Positions 1 through 11,938 of a stretch of 64,000 nt of DNA are shown in pieces. Where the stretch lies: positions 310,001 through 374,000 of the forward strand of contig JAKNDB010000014.1 in assembly GCA_024305405.1 (NCBI GenBank), read 5' to 3'. A program made the translations under genes and the position numbers. The notes beneath the pieces are model-generated. The model made no database searches. It had not been told where the DNA came from and saw only the letters and a list, made by a program, of their open reading frames with translations. Every line of letters begins with the position of its first letter. Positions within the stretch are counted from its first letter, which is position 1. The DNA is from Dirofilaria immitis (lineage: Eukaryota; Nematoda; Chromadorea; Rhabditida; Onchocercidae).

Positions 1-296
1 ATTAGGGTGACAGTGAATTATACTTTTACTTTATGTTTAATTTCAATGTACCTTCCTAAAATTTTTTTTTTTATTTCTAAATATAATCAGGAAAATTTTC
101 AAAAATTTGAGATTTTAATTATATAAGGATATACAGTCGTTTAATTTATCAATTACTTTAAATCATAAAAATCTCTTAATTACATTTAATCTATCTTAGA
201 TGATTATTTAGCAAAATTTTAGCATTTTCTGATATATAGTTAATATATGGTGTCAATTCAATGTAATTGCCATTTCAAGTTAAGATGATGTAATTA

Positions 297-1453
297 CTAC
301 TTGATGGAAAGATATCCGAATGAACGAATCCAAGCACGAATTAAATTATGCAACGATAAAGCGCTTTTTTCTGTTACTAGGCATGATGGAAATTATGAAT
401 TATACCGCAAAATTATGAAAACTTTATACTGGAAATTACAAAAATTTTATTTTTATGAAATTTAAAATTTGAAAATTTGGATGAGCAATAGAGATGAACA
501 GAAATAAGAAAAGGAATGAAGGTAAAATAGATTGTTTTTTTGGGGAAAAAAGAATTGATTTGATTTTTAAGATTGATTTGAAACAAAAATAATTTTAAAA
601 ATAGAATAGAATATTTTTATTGATATTCAGTAGATTTTCCTGAATCCTTAAAATTACTTGAAAATATTGCTCAAATTTTTGCTTTGTTTTTTATTACTCC
701 ATTTTTTTAATTTAAATAAATGCATATTTTATACTAAATCATAAACTTACGGTTCAAGGATAAAGTCGGCGCAAACTGCAATTTATTTATATTGTTGACA
801 ATATTCATCGTACCGACAACTGATCTGAAGCCATTGCCGAAAATGCAAGATATTTGTATTGGCGGTGAATAGTTTTCAGATGTTAAAACTAAAATTTGAA
901 AAAATTAGTAATTCGTGAAATGATTTGTAATAAAATTGCAATGCAGTCTGAATCAGTGTTAATTTTACATGTATATACATTATTATCATATTTGTCGTTA
1001 ATGTTTTTGGTAAATTATTTAGATCTAATTAAGTTAACCAAAATCTGTTAAATATAACAATCATAATTTATTTAATATATTTAGCAAAATTGTGCATGTT
1101 TTTTATGTCAACATATCGATAATTATTTGCTGAAGCGAAAAATATATCGAAAAACTTTTCATAAAATATAAGTTGATTAGCTTGCAGGCGATCGATCCGT
1201 TTATTTAAATCAATCATAACAGTGATTATATGATTTCTGCTGATATAAGAACTAATATGCCGTTCGTCATGCATTGCTATTGATGATATAGAACAAGTGT
1301 CCAAGAGCTGGAAATAAAAATATTCATTCTAGAAATTTTGTGACTACACTGAACTTGATAACAAATGATATCAACATACATCAAACATTGATTTCATTGA
1401 ACTGATAACTCTGTCGCGAAGTTTTAAATTGTAGCGAACGGATGGCAGATCAT
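297..1453 (-). CDS. 3' part of an unidentified gene (at least four exons, partly coiled-coil)
   Basis: I do not recognise this gene. Exons seen on the minus strand, in order: 1453-1380, 1307 down to an unresolved donor (open to a TAA at 1068-1070), 888-751 and 370-297, ending at a TAG at 297-299. Support: acceptors ATTAG, TTTCCAG, TTTTAG and AACAG; donors GTATGT (1379) and GTAAGT (750). Phase matches at 1380/1307 (phase 0) and at 751/370 (one base carried, two supplied). The 1307 exon encodes a charged amphipathic stretch including VMIDLNKRIDRLQANQL, which looks coiled-coil and only faintly recalls KxDL-type lysosome-positioning proteins; I do not claim that homology. The 888-751 exon includes PPIQISCIFGNGF and the last exon ends IRSFGYLSIK. 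The join from the 1307 exon to the 888 exon needs a one-base carry and no good donor supplies it, so an exon may be missing or the 1307 exon may be an alternative end. Upstream exons were not found. Confidence 0.45.
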
Positions 1454-4400
1454 CTAATTATTATTTTTTTCAAAGTATATTTTGGAATTATTCTCGATAA
1501 TATTTTAGTATCTTAAATAATTTCTTTCATTCAAAGTATATTTTACATGTTTTCTTGAAATTAAAAAATTGAAATCTTCAAATTTTTTACGGAAATTTTC
1601 AAAGTCATTAATAGTTTACAGTATAACTTTTCGGAAATTAATCAGAAAGTAAGAAAAACAGTTTAATGACTCGTTCTAATGAATCCGGTTGCAAGCATTA
1701 GGAATATTCGAAGTAAATCAATGATTAAAATATTAAAATTGCCAAAAGTTCCATTGCTTATATTTCATGAGTACTTATTTAAATCTATTTCACTTTTCAA
1801 ATGAATGAGTCATTAAGTTCTTCATATGTCCTGAAAATTCGAAATCATATTATTATTAAGAAACAAATTGGATGACATACGACATCTAAAGTGGATTTGT
1901 CATTCCTTAAATTGTTGATCCATTAAATTTATAAGGTAATTTTAGTCGTTCTGCTTCCCTTCCAAATATAAAATTTAAGCAATAATTTAATTTCTAATTA
2001 TAGGTGAGGTGAAGTTCATGTCTATCTTCCTGTCATATGTATATAATATCAGAATATCGAAAAACAATCTTAGAAAAGAGAATATAATTTCAAAAATGAG
2101 ACAAACCAAGGAATGGTTCTGTATGAGTTATTAAATGATTCAAAAGTTAAAATTACTTTTTGGTTGTTGTTATGAATGGGAAATGAAATAATCGAGCATA
2201 GATTTCTTATCTACCTAATTAAATTAAAATAATTTAACTATTTGATTTTCCAATTTAAATAGCTTATCTCCAAGCAGACTTGAAACGAATCTAAAAACAG
2301 AGCAACGAATGAAATTACATGAGGAAATTTCATCTTTATGATTCATTACTGTACAAATTCGATCTATCTAATTACCCTCTACATTTCCAGTTCTCTCTCT
2401 TTCTCTCTCTCTTTATTAAATAAATCCAGTTTTGACTAATGTATATTAATACTCAAATATTATTTATCGTTTTCTATGAAATAGTTGTCAAAAATTTTTC
2501 TTGTAAACAATAACTACCAATTTTACAAGTGTTGATAAGAGAATGGAAAATGACAAAAGAAGAAAAGCGATAATATGGTAATTGTTAATCATAGGGTAAA
2601 CTAATAGTATGAAGAAACAATTAACATTAAAGAGATATTCGTTTTGATGGAACAAAATCAGATATTCCCGCTAAGTTCCATCAAGTCTTCAATGATAACA
2701 GATAATGTGTAAGAAAATTCTATATGTATAAGAAAGAATATCAATCTTTAGTAGCTTGTAATTAAAGATATCATTTCGAATTTTGGTCTTATTAAAGTTT
2801 TGTTTGAATCATTTCGCCCATATTTAACGATTGTTGAAATTGAAATACACTTTTCCTATCATTCTGTCTTACACGGCTCAATTGGTACTCTTTTTGTTCC
2901 GTATTTAATTCATAAGGAAGTGATACATTTAGATGTGGTTCATCGCCCTTCTATTTTAAGAACAAGTTCACAGTAAATTTACTAAATAATTTGAACACAG
3001 TTTTGGATCAAATCTTCGGATGAATGTTGCACCACTTTTTCCAGAAGAGAGGATTTTTTCCCGTTCGTCTTCCCATCATTTTTTATGATGTTGAATGAGA
3101 ACATTATATGCATTTATATTGGCATTGAATTAGTGAAGATTAATGAAAATTCTCGAAAGTTTAAAGTTGAAATAATTTGATACACAATACTTTGTGCATT
3201 CTTTTTCTTCATAACTCATTGAAATCTATGACATTTTTTCATTTTCATTTGGTATTAGCTAAAAAGTGAGACATTTCGCGCATTCCTACTTTCATATTTC
3301 CGATTATCTATCTATCAATTCTTTGGAAGACATTCGCATTTGCATCCAGTAGAAATTTCTGAGTCGAATCTAATAACAAGTTATAATATATCATGCAATT
3401 AAGCAAATGTACAGACGTATTCCATCATTGCCATAGAATGCTCTTTGACCTTAATGAATCATTTCATTTTTATGTCTTGCCTAAACCTGCTTATTGACAT
3501 AAATGAACTGTGCGCGTACACACTCTGCACATACCTACACACATACACACACATACACACACATACACACACACATACACACACATACACACACATATAT
3601 AGATAACATTTAGTACTTATATATATAGATAACGCATATATAGATAACATTTAGTACGCATCAATCAAACTTAAATTTGGCGAGAGAAATATCGGTTGCA
3701 AAGTGCTCTCCGAATATATGTCGGAGGGCCGCTACGGTTCAAGCTTGATTTTCCTTCTAAGAAGTTAGCAAGGTGGCGCAGGGATTTTCTGCTGGCTTCT
3801 TTGTTAGGTATTCGCCGAATCATCTTTCATTTCATGTTCTACAGTTTTCAGCATTTATTCTTCTCTGAAATATTTTCAATTAGCAGTATTTATTAGTCAC
3901 TTTACCGGTTGTAATCATTTCCTTGTAAAATTCGATACAACTACGATGCTGTGAAAATTTCCAAGTTGAAATTTTCCAAGTATCAGTGATGTTCGGAAAC
4001 TATATCATGCATCTGATCCTCTACAGGATTCGATCAAGACGAAAAGCAAGGGAAATGATATGGGAGAAGTAGTTGGAAAAGAGAGAATCAAATTGAAAAT
4101 TTCAAACTATTCTTCCAGGCAATTCTCGTAGATTTATCATTCCTAAATAGCTTTTTTCTTACCTAATACGCATTTTCTTTCATATTCTTTTATTTAAATT
4201 TTCCCAAAACTGATGTTATTGTGAATAATCTTCCGAAAATTCCAAGTTCTTTTTCGTGTTCATTCTTAAGTCATCGGTATCTTTACATTTTTTTCATTCT
4301 GAATGAAATAATTTTGATAAATTCTAGAAATCATTTATTTATCCATTCATTGCAAAGCGTAACTTTCGATTTTTCAATTTCCTTTTCTAAGGAAATAATG

Positions 4401-4971
4401 TACACTTTTTCAAAACTATTACTTTTTAATAGAAAAATTAGAAAGTGGAATCAATTCCGAAATCTCTTGCCATTTTCGAAGAAAACATTTTTAATCACTA
4501 GGAAAAGATTAAGAAAGAAAGAAATGGAAGTATCTTAGGAGAAAAGTTATAAGGTATTGCAATTGTTTCACTGATACCAATTTTCTTTTCCTCTAAGATG
4601 ATAAGCATCATGAAAGCACTCATCCCTTGACTAACGACAAAATATCAGAAATAATCTTTTCCATTTTTCATTTGTCATTTCACATCTGGTTGAATTTATA
4701 CTTTTTATATTGTTTTGAAGAAGTATTGTTTTAAAACATTAATAGAATGAATTATATTAAATATTTCATGCGAAACATCACTCGAAGAAAAAAAATATTC
4801 ACTTTTATGAGGGAAGATGAATATATATATGTATATCATTATTTAGGAATTACTGTGTTCTATCGAATATTTTGTTATCTATCAACAAATTTATCACTCG
4901 TAAAAATAGTGCTTATGTTTTTATTACAAATTATATTTTCTATATTTGATCTCGAAACTTTTAAGCATTAG
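1454..4971. other. Gene-poor stretch between the left gene and the ADAM gene
   Basis: No convincing gene on either strand. It contains a short TC run at 2391-2413, a CA microsatellite near 3537-3598, a repeated TATATAGATAACATTTAGTAC block just after it, and a GC-rich patch at 3680-3830. The signal-peptide exon of the ADAM gene should lie here but was not identified. Other open frames here (4221-4538, 4747-4971) are low-complexity, AT-driven and look fortuitous. Confidence 0.6.
3537..3660. repeat. CA/CACATA microsatellite followed by duplicated 21-base block
   Basis: A run of ACACACAT-type units is followed by TATATAGATAACATTTAGTAC, then a partial copy, then the same block again. It produces a meaningless Val/Cys-rich reading on the minus strand. 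Confidence 0.9.
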
Positions 4972-7900
4972 CAAAACAACGGAACTTGGGCAATGCATCA
5001 TGATATTTATTGCCCATTGCATATTTACTTTGGAGAGCATGAGCTAGATGCTAATCAACTTATATCCATTAGTCAAACAATTCAACCTAAGTTCGAACTC
5101 ACGCTCCAGAATGATTTTGGGGAAAGTCGAGATTTTATCTTTCAGTCGAACCGCGAATTATCAAAAACTTCTAGCAAGGTTCAGTTTCTTTATTATTGAA
5201 TGAAATTTTATTCAGCTACTACAAATAGCAAGCAGCGCTTATATTTTTGTTACATTACTAATCAGCGCTTATATTGCCAATCAGTCATTTTTTAATAGTA
5301 TTTTATAAATTACCCATGCAACGAACTTGTTGTCTAAGCTGACTATCTGAATTAAATCTTTTGATGATTGTCCGAATTAAATCCCTAAGCAGGATAACTT
5401 AAATCTGTGATTTAAAAATTGTACTATGAGTATAAGAATAGGACATTTTTATATTAAATACGACTTTTCAGATTGATATGCTATGTCATTTCGAGGGTAT
5501 AAGCAATACTGGTGAACATAGTGCTATGAGCACTTGTTCAATGTCACTTCTTGGGTAAGTTTTTATTATTGAAATATATTTTCTAAATATACTCTGAATG
5601 ATCTGTGCTATCTTTTGAATTTTAATATTATCTGTTTATGAGGCACCTCATTAGCTTTTCCAGAATTGTTGTTATTATTGGTTAAACAAAAACTGTCAAA
5701 AGAACCTAGATAAGTTAAGTAGAATAATGAGGCATTTATTGTATTGTAATATGACTTGCATAAAAATATTGGCAAAATATCGTTTAGTATTATTGGAATG
5801 GATCGCGCTAAATAACTTGCGTTTCTTATGATTTTGAAAACCATTTGGATTTTGGAGGAAGTGAAACGAACTTTCCTGTATGAGTAAACAAATCAAATTT
5901 TCAGGGGATTATTTACGATAAATGGTCGACGATTTGTGCTGGAAGTGGGATTGAATGCATTATTTCATTTCGTTCCATTGTCTGACCATTCCTGTGGTAA
6001 GCATCCTAGTATGGTTTTGCTCTTCGTTTTTATATAATTTTTAAAATGAAGTAAGAAAAAATTTTTTTTCAGATTGGGGACTAAGAAGTAAACGATCTAT
6101 TGCTGGATCTCATGTAGCCGAATATTACGCTCAGTTTTTGGATGGACGTTGGCGTTATGTAGAACTAGCACTTATTGCAGATAAATTAGTGGTTTGTAGT
6201 TTTAATATTTGTTAAGGTTGTATGTATTGCATTATGTATCCCATTCAGAATAGCTTATAAGATTCTAAATCATTGTCATGGTATCATAACTGCTATTGAA
6301 ATGGCCCTAACTTTATTTATCGTTTATTTAACCAAATAAAAAGTAGCAAATTTTGTTCATCATGTTCTAAATTCAAAGCCATAATGGCTTGGCGATTGTT
6401 AAATCCTGACAGAATCAATCATAATCATTTTGACTTTTCAAACATTGAAATATAAACTGTAGTCATCGTTATCCGTTATCGTTTGATTAATTCAAGATTA
6501 ACTTTTTATTTCATTGCTCTTTGATATTTCAAGCTTTCCCGACTAGACGAGATTTGGTGTATTCACGTAGTTAGTATTACGAGATTTAGTATATTCAAGT
6601 AATTAGTATTACGAGATTTAGGGTATTACTTAACTGGATATTCTACAATTAAATTGTAGGCAGATTCATGAGTATTATAAACATTTATAGAACTACTTTG
6701 TTGCTAATGTTTTTTGTCAATAAATTATTAATATTATAGAAAAAGAATTAGATACTATGATTTACACTTCGTATATATCTTTGAAGCATAATGCGATGTT
6801 TGAAATGAATAATTTATATCACATTTCTGACAAAATTTTCCCTGAGATCAATTACAAAATTTCAGTTTGAGAAATATCATAAGAATGTAACCGAAGTTAT
6901 GCAAAGACTAAATGCTATTACCAATTATATCAATTCGGTAAAAATTTTTATTTTTTCGATGATATTTGTTTTCGTCATTGAAAAATAATATTAAATTTAA
7001 AATTTGAATTTTGAAAAAGAGAAAGGGGAGAAATTGTCTTTTCTGTTACCAAAACTTAAAAGATGAAATGTAAAAAATATTCCGAGGAAATGTAAAAATT
7101 TCATATTTATTAAATTTGATAGAATGCGATATTTGCTTCCAGTTATACCTGCCGATTAATATTCGGGTAGTCCTTGTCTGGGCTGATGTATGGACAAATG
7201 ATAATCCAGTAGATATTACATCAAATTCTGATACAACGCTATGGAATTTTTTGAACTGGCGAAAAGGTTTATTGAAAGACCATCCGCATGATAATGCACA
7301 TTTACTTACGTTAGTGTCCCTACAAAGTTTTTGCTTTCGTTGGCTTTATTTCCATGAAAACATTTCAGTCGTAAAGTTTCCTAGTAACGAATGATTTACC
7401 TTTCCAATATAACCGTACATTTATTTACATTTGCCTCAGTTATTCTTATCATTATTTTCATAAATTTTATTTGGATTTAGCGAGTATTTAACAATACAAA
7501 ATATTGTGTTACGATGTATGCTTAATTTGTCTTAATCCTATAGAAATAAAAAGAAATTTCAGCTTTACGTTATATTTCTTGTGAAATAAAACATTTCGGA
7601 GTTTAATCGAATAATGCAGAGTTTTAACGAGAGCATTTTTAATATGAATTCAAATTTTGGCATCAATTTTATGATAAATTTATATTCTAAAATATCAGTT
7701 TGCAGCGGAGTTATATTTGAAAACAATGTTGTTGGAAAGGCATTCAAAGGCACGATGTGTTCTTATGATTTTTCGGGTGGAGTTGATATTGAGCACAGTG
7801 ATCAGGCTGCGTACGTTGCTGCAACCATTGCACACGAAATGGGACATAATTTTGGAATGGAGCATGATATCGATGAAATAGAATGCCGTTGTCCAGCCAA

Positions 7901-10900
7901 ATCATGTATTATGTCACCGGCTACCGGGTAAAATTGAATTTGATTTCCATGTTCTCTTGTTCATTGCAACTTCAAATTTTGAGGAAATCTGAGAGATAGA
8001 GTTTTTTGATACTATAGAATTTGATTAGAATTTTTACAATATTAAAAATATATATTGGTAGTATTAGAGTGATTAATGGAGAAATTAATAATAAATAAAA
8101 TTTTACAACTGTTATGTGTATAAAATGATGTATCTTTGAGAGTGCCATGAAAGTTTTTTTGCAGTGATTTGTTTAGGTTAAGAGTCATAATACCAAAAAA
8201 GAGTAGTGTTAGCTGAATGAATTATTACGTTGTTCATTTTTAGTCTTTGTTAGATTTTAAGAATAACTCCAATTTTACAAAATTACGTGAATATAATTTC
8301 AAGCATTACCCATCCAACATTTTGGTCGGAATGCAGTATGCGTGCATTACAACATAGTTTTTCTCGTGGAGTGGATTATTGTTTACGTAATTCTCCTACG
8401 AGTGTATTTGGTGGTGCACGTTGTGGCAATGGAATAGTTGAAGCTGGTGAAGAATGTGACTGTGGAACACCGGTTTGTTTGGCCTCGTTAATTCTTATGG
8501 AAAAAGTTTTGAATTCTTAATGTTGAGTAATTCATACTTAAATTTCGACAAAAAATTGAATTGATTTCAAAAATGTTAAGTCGTTAAATATCACGAATGT
8601 GTATATTAAAAATGTGCTTCATTTAACAACTTTTCATTACTAGTGTACGTAGTTATATTCACTTTAAGTGATTAGTAAATAAAAAAATCTCTTTCAAATT
8701 TTAAATAATACTACATAGCCGCTGAACATTCATGATAATTCTGGTAATAGAATAATTGCAGAATTTACTATCGGTATGCCTAGATTTTCAAATTTGAAAT
8801 ACAAAAAAGGAAGAAAAAATGATTATTAATTTCATAATAAAATCAAATAAATTTTTTTTCAGAGTTCTTGTATCAACAAGTGTTGTAATCCAGCAACATG
8901 TCGACTATCGGAAACAGCTGTTTGTGCCACTGGTGAATGTTGTGATTTGAATACTTGTCAATTGTTATCAGCCACTACCGTCTGTCGTCAAGCAACTAAT
9001 GAATGTGATTTACCGGAATACTGTGACGGACTTATGGAACACTGTCCAGCAGATTTCTTTGTGCAAGATGGTCATGAATGCCCGAATCATGTTGATGTTA
9101 ATAGTTTTAACTTATTTGTTTACGTTTTTATAAGGGACAATAATCATTACTTTAGCGATAATCAAGATGTTATGTTGTGTAACTTTATAATAGTGCAAAG
9201 CAGACCTAAAAATTTAAAGTGGTTTGTGTTTTTTTGCAGAATGATTTTATTGTCAGGAGAAATATATGGATTTCTTTGAAGGCATTTCTTGATCGTTCAA
9301 AAATAAGACTTATTCGCAGGATTATTGTTATAATGGTTATTGTGGAAGTCGTGATGCCCAGTGTCAGCATATTTGGGGATCAACTGGAAGAAATGCAGCA
9401 CCTGCATGTTATGACCTGAATTTATCTGGGAGTAGTGGTGGAAATTGTGGCTTTCTGCATGAGACGAATCGTTTTGTACCATGCAATAAAAAGTGTGCCT
9501 TTTTTAAAGTTTACATAATGTCGCTAAATATTATTTCAAGGATCTCTTTCAGAAAGTTCATGCTCATTATTATGTCATGAGAAAACTTGCTAAAGGTAAT
9601 TAAAAATCTAATAACAGGCACGTTTTAGTGAAGATTCAGGTCTGTTACACTCTTCAGTTTCATTCTTTTATGAAAGTATGTGAATTTTGAGTCAATTTCT
9701 GAATCGCTTACACAACAGAAAGTAAAAAATTTACACATAGATTAAGGAAGGAAAAAAATTGTCCAGTAATGTCTTCAGTGATATTAAATGTGGACGATTA
9801 CACTGCATACATGAGAATGAGAAATTAGTATTTGGTGATCCGTCAACAGTTTACACGGCTTACACTGGTTTACGGTTAAGAAATGGTGAGGATGTTGCAT
9901 GTAGAGTGATTTGGACAAAATATATAAGTGGTCAGAAAGAACCTGATCCCGGAATGGTTCCAAATGGTGCAGTCTGTGGTCAAGATGAGGTAATTTTCTT
10001 TTTCTGTAGTAACTTTTAGCATAAATTTCAATTTATCAAGGTTTTCTTGAAAATTTGAGTTTTTGATTTCATATTTTTGAAATTTTCACTTAAAAATCTC
10101 TTTTTTAGATGTGTGTTGATGCAAAGTGTCAGAATCGTACTGCGAAAGTACTTATGGCACCCAAATGTGAACCAGTATCATGTAATAATGCAGGAATCTG
10201 TAATAATATGGGTAATTGTCATTGTGATCCTGGTTATGGTGGGTCATCCTGTGCTATTCCTGGTCCTGGGGATCGGTAAATAGCGGTCCCGCTATTGAAG
10301 GTGGTGTTATTCATGTAGGCATTGTAGTATTTTGGCTTCTTCTGGTACTGACTGTTGCATTTATTGGCATTTCAATAATCGTGAAACGAAAACGAGACTT
10401 TTGGCTTCATAAAAAGTAAGTTATTTTCATATGCTTCGAATTGAAATTCAGTTTAGGAGTGCCAGTTCTAATACTTGATAATCTATATTTGGCAATCCAG
10501 TTGTCTAATAAATTAGAAGAATTTAATGATATCACAAATTTTTGATAAATGACAGAAAAGCGTAAAATTGCGCCATCAGAAATATGAATTCATTATTCTT
10601 ATAATTATCTCTTACTTTAGAATTTGGAAGAAACTGAAGACTGCGTTGAAAATTGAGAAGCTTTTGGTACCAATCCGGAAAGCGCCACCACCTCCACGGT
10701 CGAATGTTATACGCACAGCGGACTTAAATTCAGTATGGGGTGATACTGCATCAAATGTTTTACGCATGCGTAGCTATCATCAACCACTTCCACCAAATAT
10801 CAGTCCACCGGTTGTTCCATCTACTTTGAATTTATTATCAACGAAACCAGCTGTTATTGCACATCGTAATTCAATCAGACCAGCTACTGCTCCTCCTAAA

Positions 10901-11938
10901 GTAATCGCTTTCATTTTTCACAGTGCATTTTTAAATTTTATTTTTCGAATGATGCTTTCCTAGCAAATGAATTAAGTGGAATAGGTAATGACTGATATCA
11001 TAACATCGCTTCAACTGTCTTTGCTGCCTTTATGGCGTTATTGATAATTTGTACTTATTTTCTGGATGCTTCATTTTGCTGACAAAATTCTCCAGGACGA
11101 TATTAAAATTGTTTTTATTCTTCATCGCATAGTTATGACGGAAATAAGCTGCATAATCTATCATTTGCATTTGTTATAGGTACCAAAACGACCACGAAGT
11201 GAAGCTTTACAAGCTCTGTACGCAGAGAAAGGCAGTGAACTCACTATAAATCTAACTGAGCAAATTTCACCAATGTACTGTATTCCACCTGCAACCGATA
11301 TAATAAAAATGGCTAGAACAGAAAGTTTTAGGCCCATCCAGGCACCACCACCACCGCCATTACCGCCTCATTATAACGAGGTATTAGTATTTTCGATTGA
11401 TATGATCAAAAAATCCAATTCTATTTCAAAATCGTTCGCTGTATTAGGTTCTGTAGTCATGGTTGGCACATCCTCGTATTAAGAATTAATTTGTATTGTC
11501 TTCAAATTATTTCTGTTATTTATACACTAATTCTTGATCTACTAGTCTTATGTCTCAATAAGCTGCAATATCATACCTACTGTTTCATTCGCAATTAAAA
11601 TCAGTATCGTCAGATTTTGTATGGGATTTAAATTTCTGGTTCGAATTTCAATTTAAATTAATTACTAATGGAGTTATCTGTTTTGTAGTTTTGTTTAAAA
11701 TCGCATATTATTATTTGCTGTTTACGTATTACATACTTCAGTTTAAGCATTTTAAAATTTTCTTAAAAAAAACTCCAGTGATCCCTCCTTTTTTTCAGTT
11801 ATTTGATTTCAGACAACAAATAAGACTATATCGAGTAAAAACGATAAGCCAATGTTAGCAGCGAAATCTTTAAATGTAATGGATATTGCTGCACGTTTTG
11901 ATCCGAAAACTTCACAAGTATCTACTAAATTTATTTAA
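4972..11938 (+). CDS. adm-2: ADAM-family transmembrane metalloprotease-disintegrin (ADM-2/meltrin-like), N-terminus incomplete
   Basis: Membrane-anchored zinc protease that would shed or process surface proteins. Exons: 4972-5178, 5472-5554, 5905-5996, 6073-6191, 6866-6937, 7143-7309, 7706-7927, 8304-8472, 8863-9090, 9320-9492, 9779-9989, 10109-10415, 10621-10900, 11180-11380, 11813-11938. They total about 885 residues, counted from 4972 and assuming one base is missing at 10268-10271. In order: prodomain with cysteine switch MSTCSMS (Cys 91); furin site RSKR (132-135); protease start RYVELALIAD; zinc site HEMGHNFGMEHD (290-301) with Met-turn CIMSP (Met 316), so catalytically competent; disintegrin from CGNGIVEAGEECDCG with loop NECD (423-426) in place of RGD; Cys-rich region; EGF-like domain (601-629); transmembrane helix about 650-673 followed by KRKR; cytoplasmic tail with RKAPPPPR (703-710, an RxxPxxP SH3 ligand) and APPPPPLPP (832-840). 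The signal-peptide exon was not found and the 4972 acceptor is weak. An intact active site argues against UNC-71; ADM-2 is the best nematode match from memory, not from an alignment. Confidence 0.88.
6549..6629. repeat. 32-base tandem repeat, 2.5 copies, in an ADAM intron
   Basis: Units at 6549-6580 and 6581-6612 start GAGATTT and end TTAGTATTAC, differing at a few positions; a third copy is cut short at 6629. It lies between the exons encoding the start of the protease domain. Confidence 0.85.
10268..10271 (+). other. Frame break at a GGGG run before the ADAM transmembrane segment
   Basis: The EGF-like exon reads ...AIPGPGDR and then hits TAA at 10277-10279. The clearly coding transmembrane sequence that follows without a gap (SGPAIEGGVIHVGIV...) is in the frame that needs one extra base. 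Adding one G to the GGGG run would make the frame continuous. No GT...AG intron of plausible size can fix it. It is either a homopolymer error, a true mutation, or a stop giving a soluble form of about 637 residues. Confidence 0.75.

Noticed and set aside
1071..1307. Identification of the left gene as a KxDL/BORC subunit
   Set aside because: Only a coiled-coil pattern and an RI..L motif agree; spacing differs and the C-terminus is unlike that family.
3459..3650. Minus-strand open frame rich in Cys, Val and Tyr
   Set aside because: Translation of the CA microsatellite; no protein meaning.
4221..4538. 105-codon plus-strand open frame
   Set aside because: Ser/Phe/Lys-rich composition driven by AT bias, no recognisable domain, no link by phase to the ADAM exons.
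5608..5896. Minus-strand frames opposite the ADAM prodomain intron
   Set aside because: They overlap the well-supported plus-strand exon/intron structure and show no motif.
7565..7753. Minus-strand open frame over the catalytic exon
   Set aside because: Shadow of the ADAM exon on the other strand.
9219..9419. Plus-strand open frame overlapping the disintegrin/Cys-rich exon
   Set aside because: Wrong frame; the real frame from 9320 reads DYCYNGYCGSRDAQCQHIWG.
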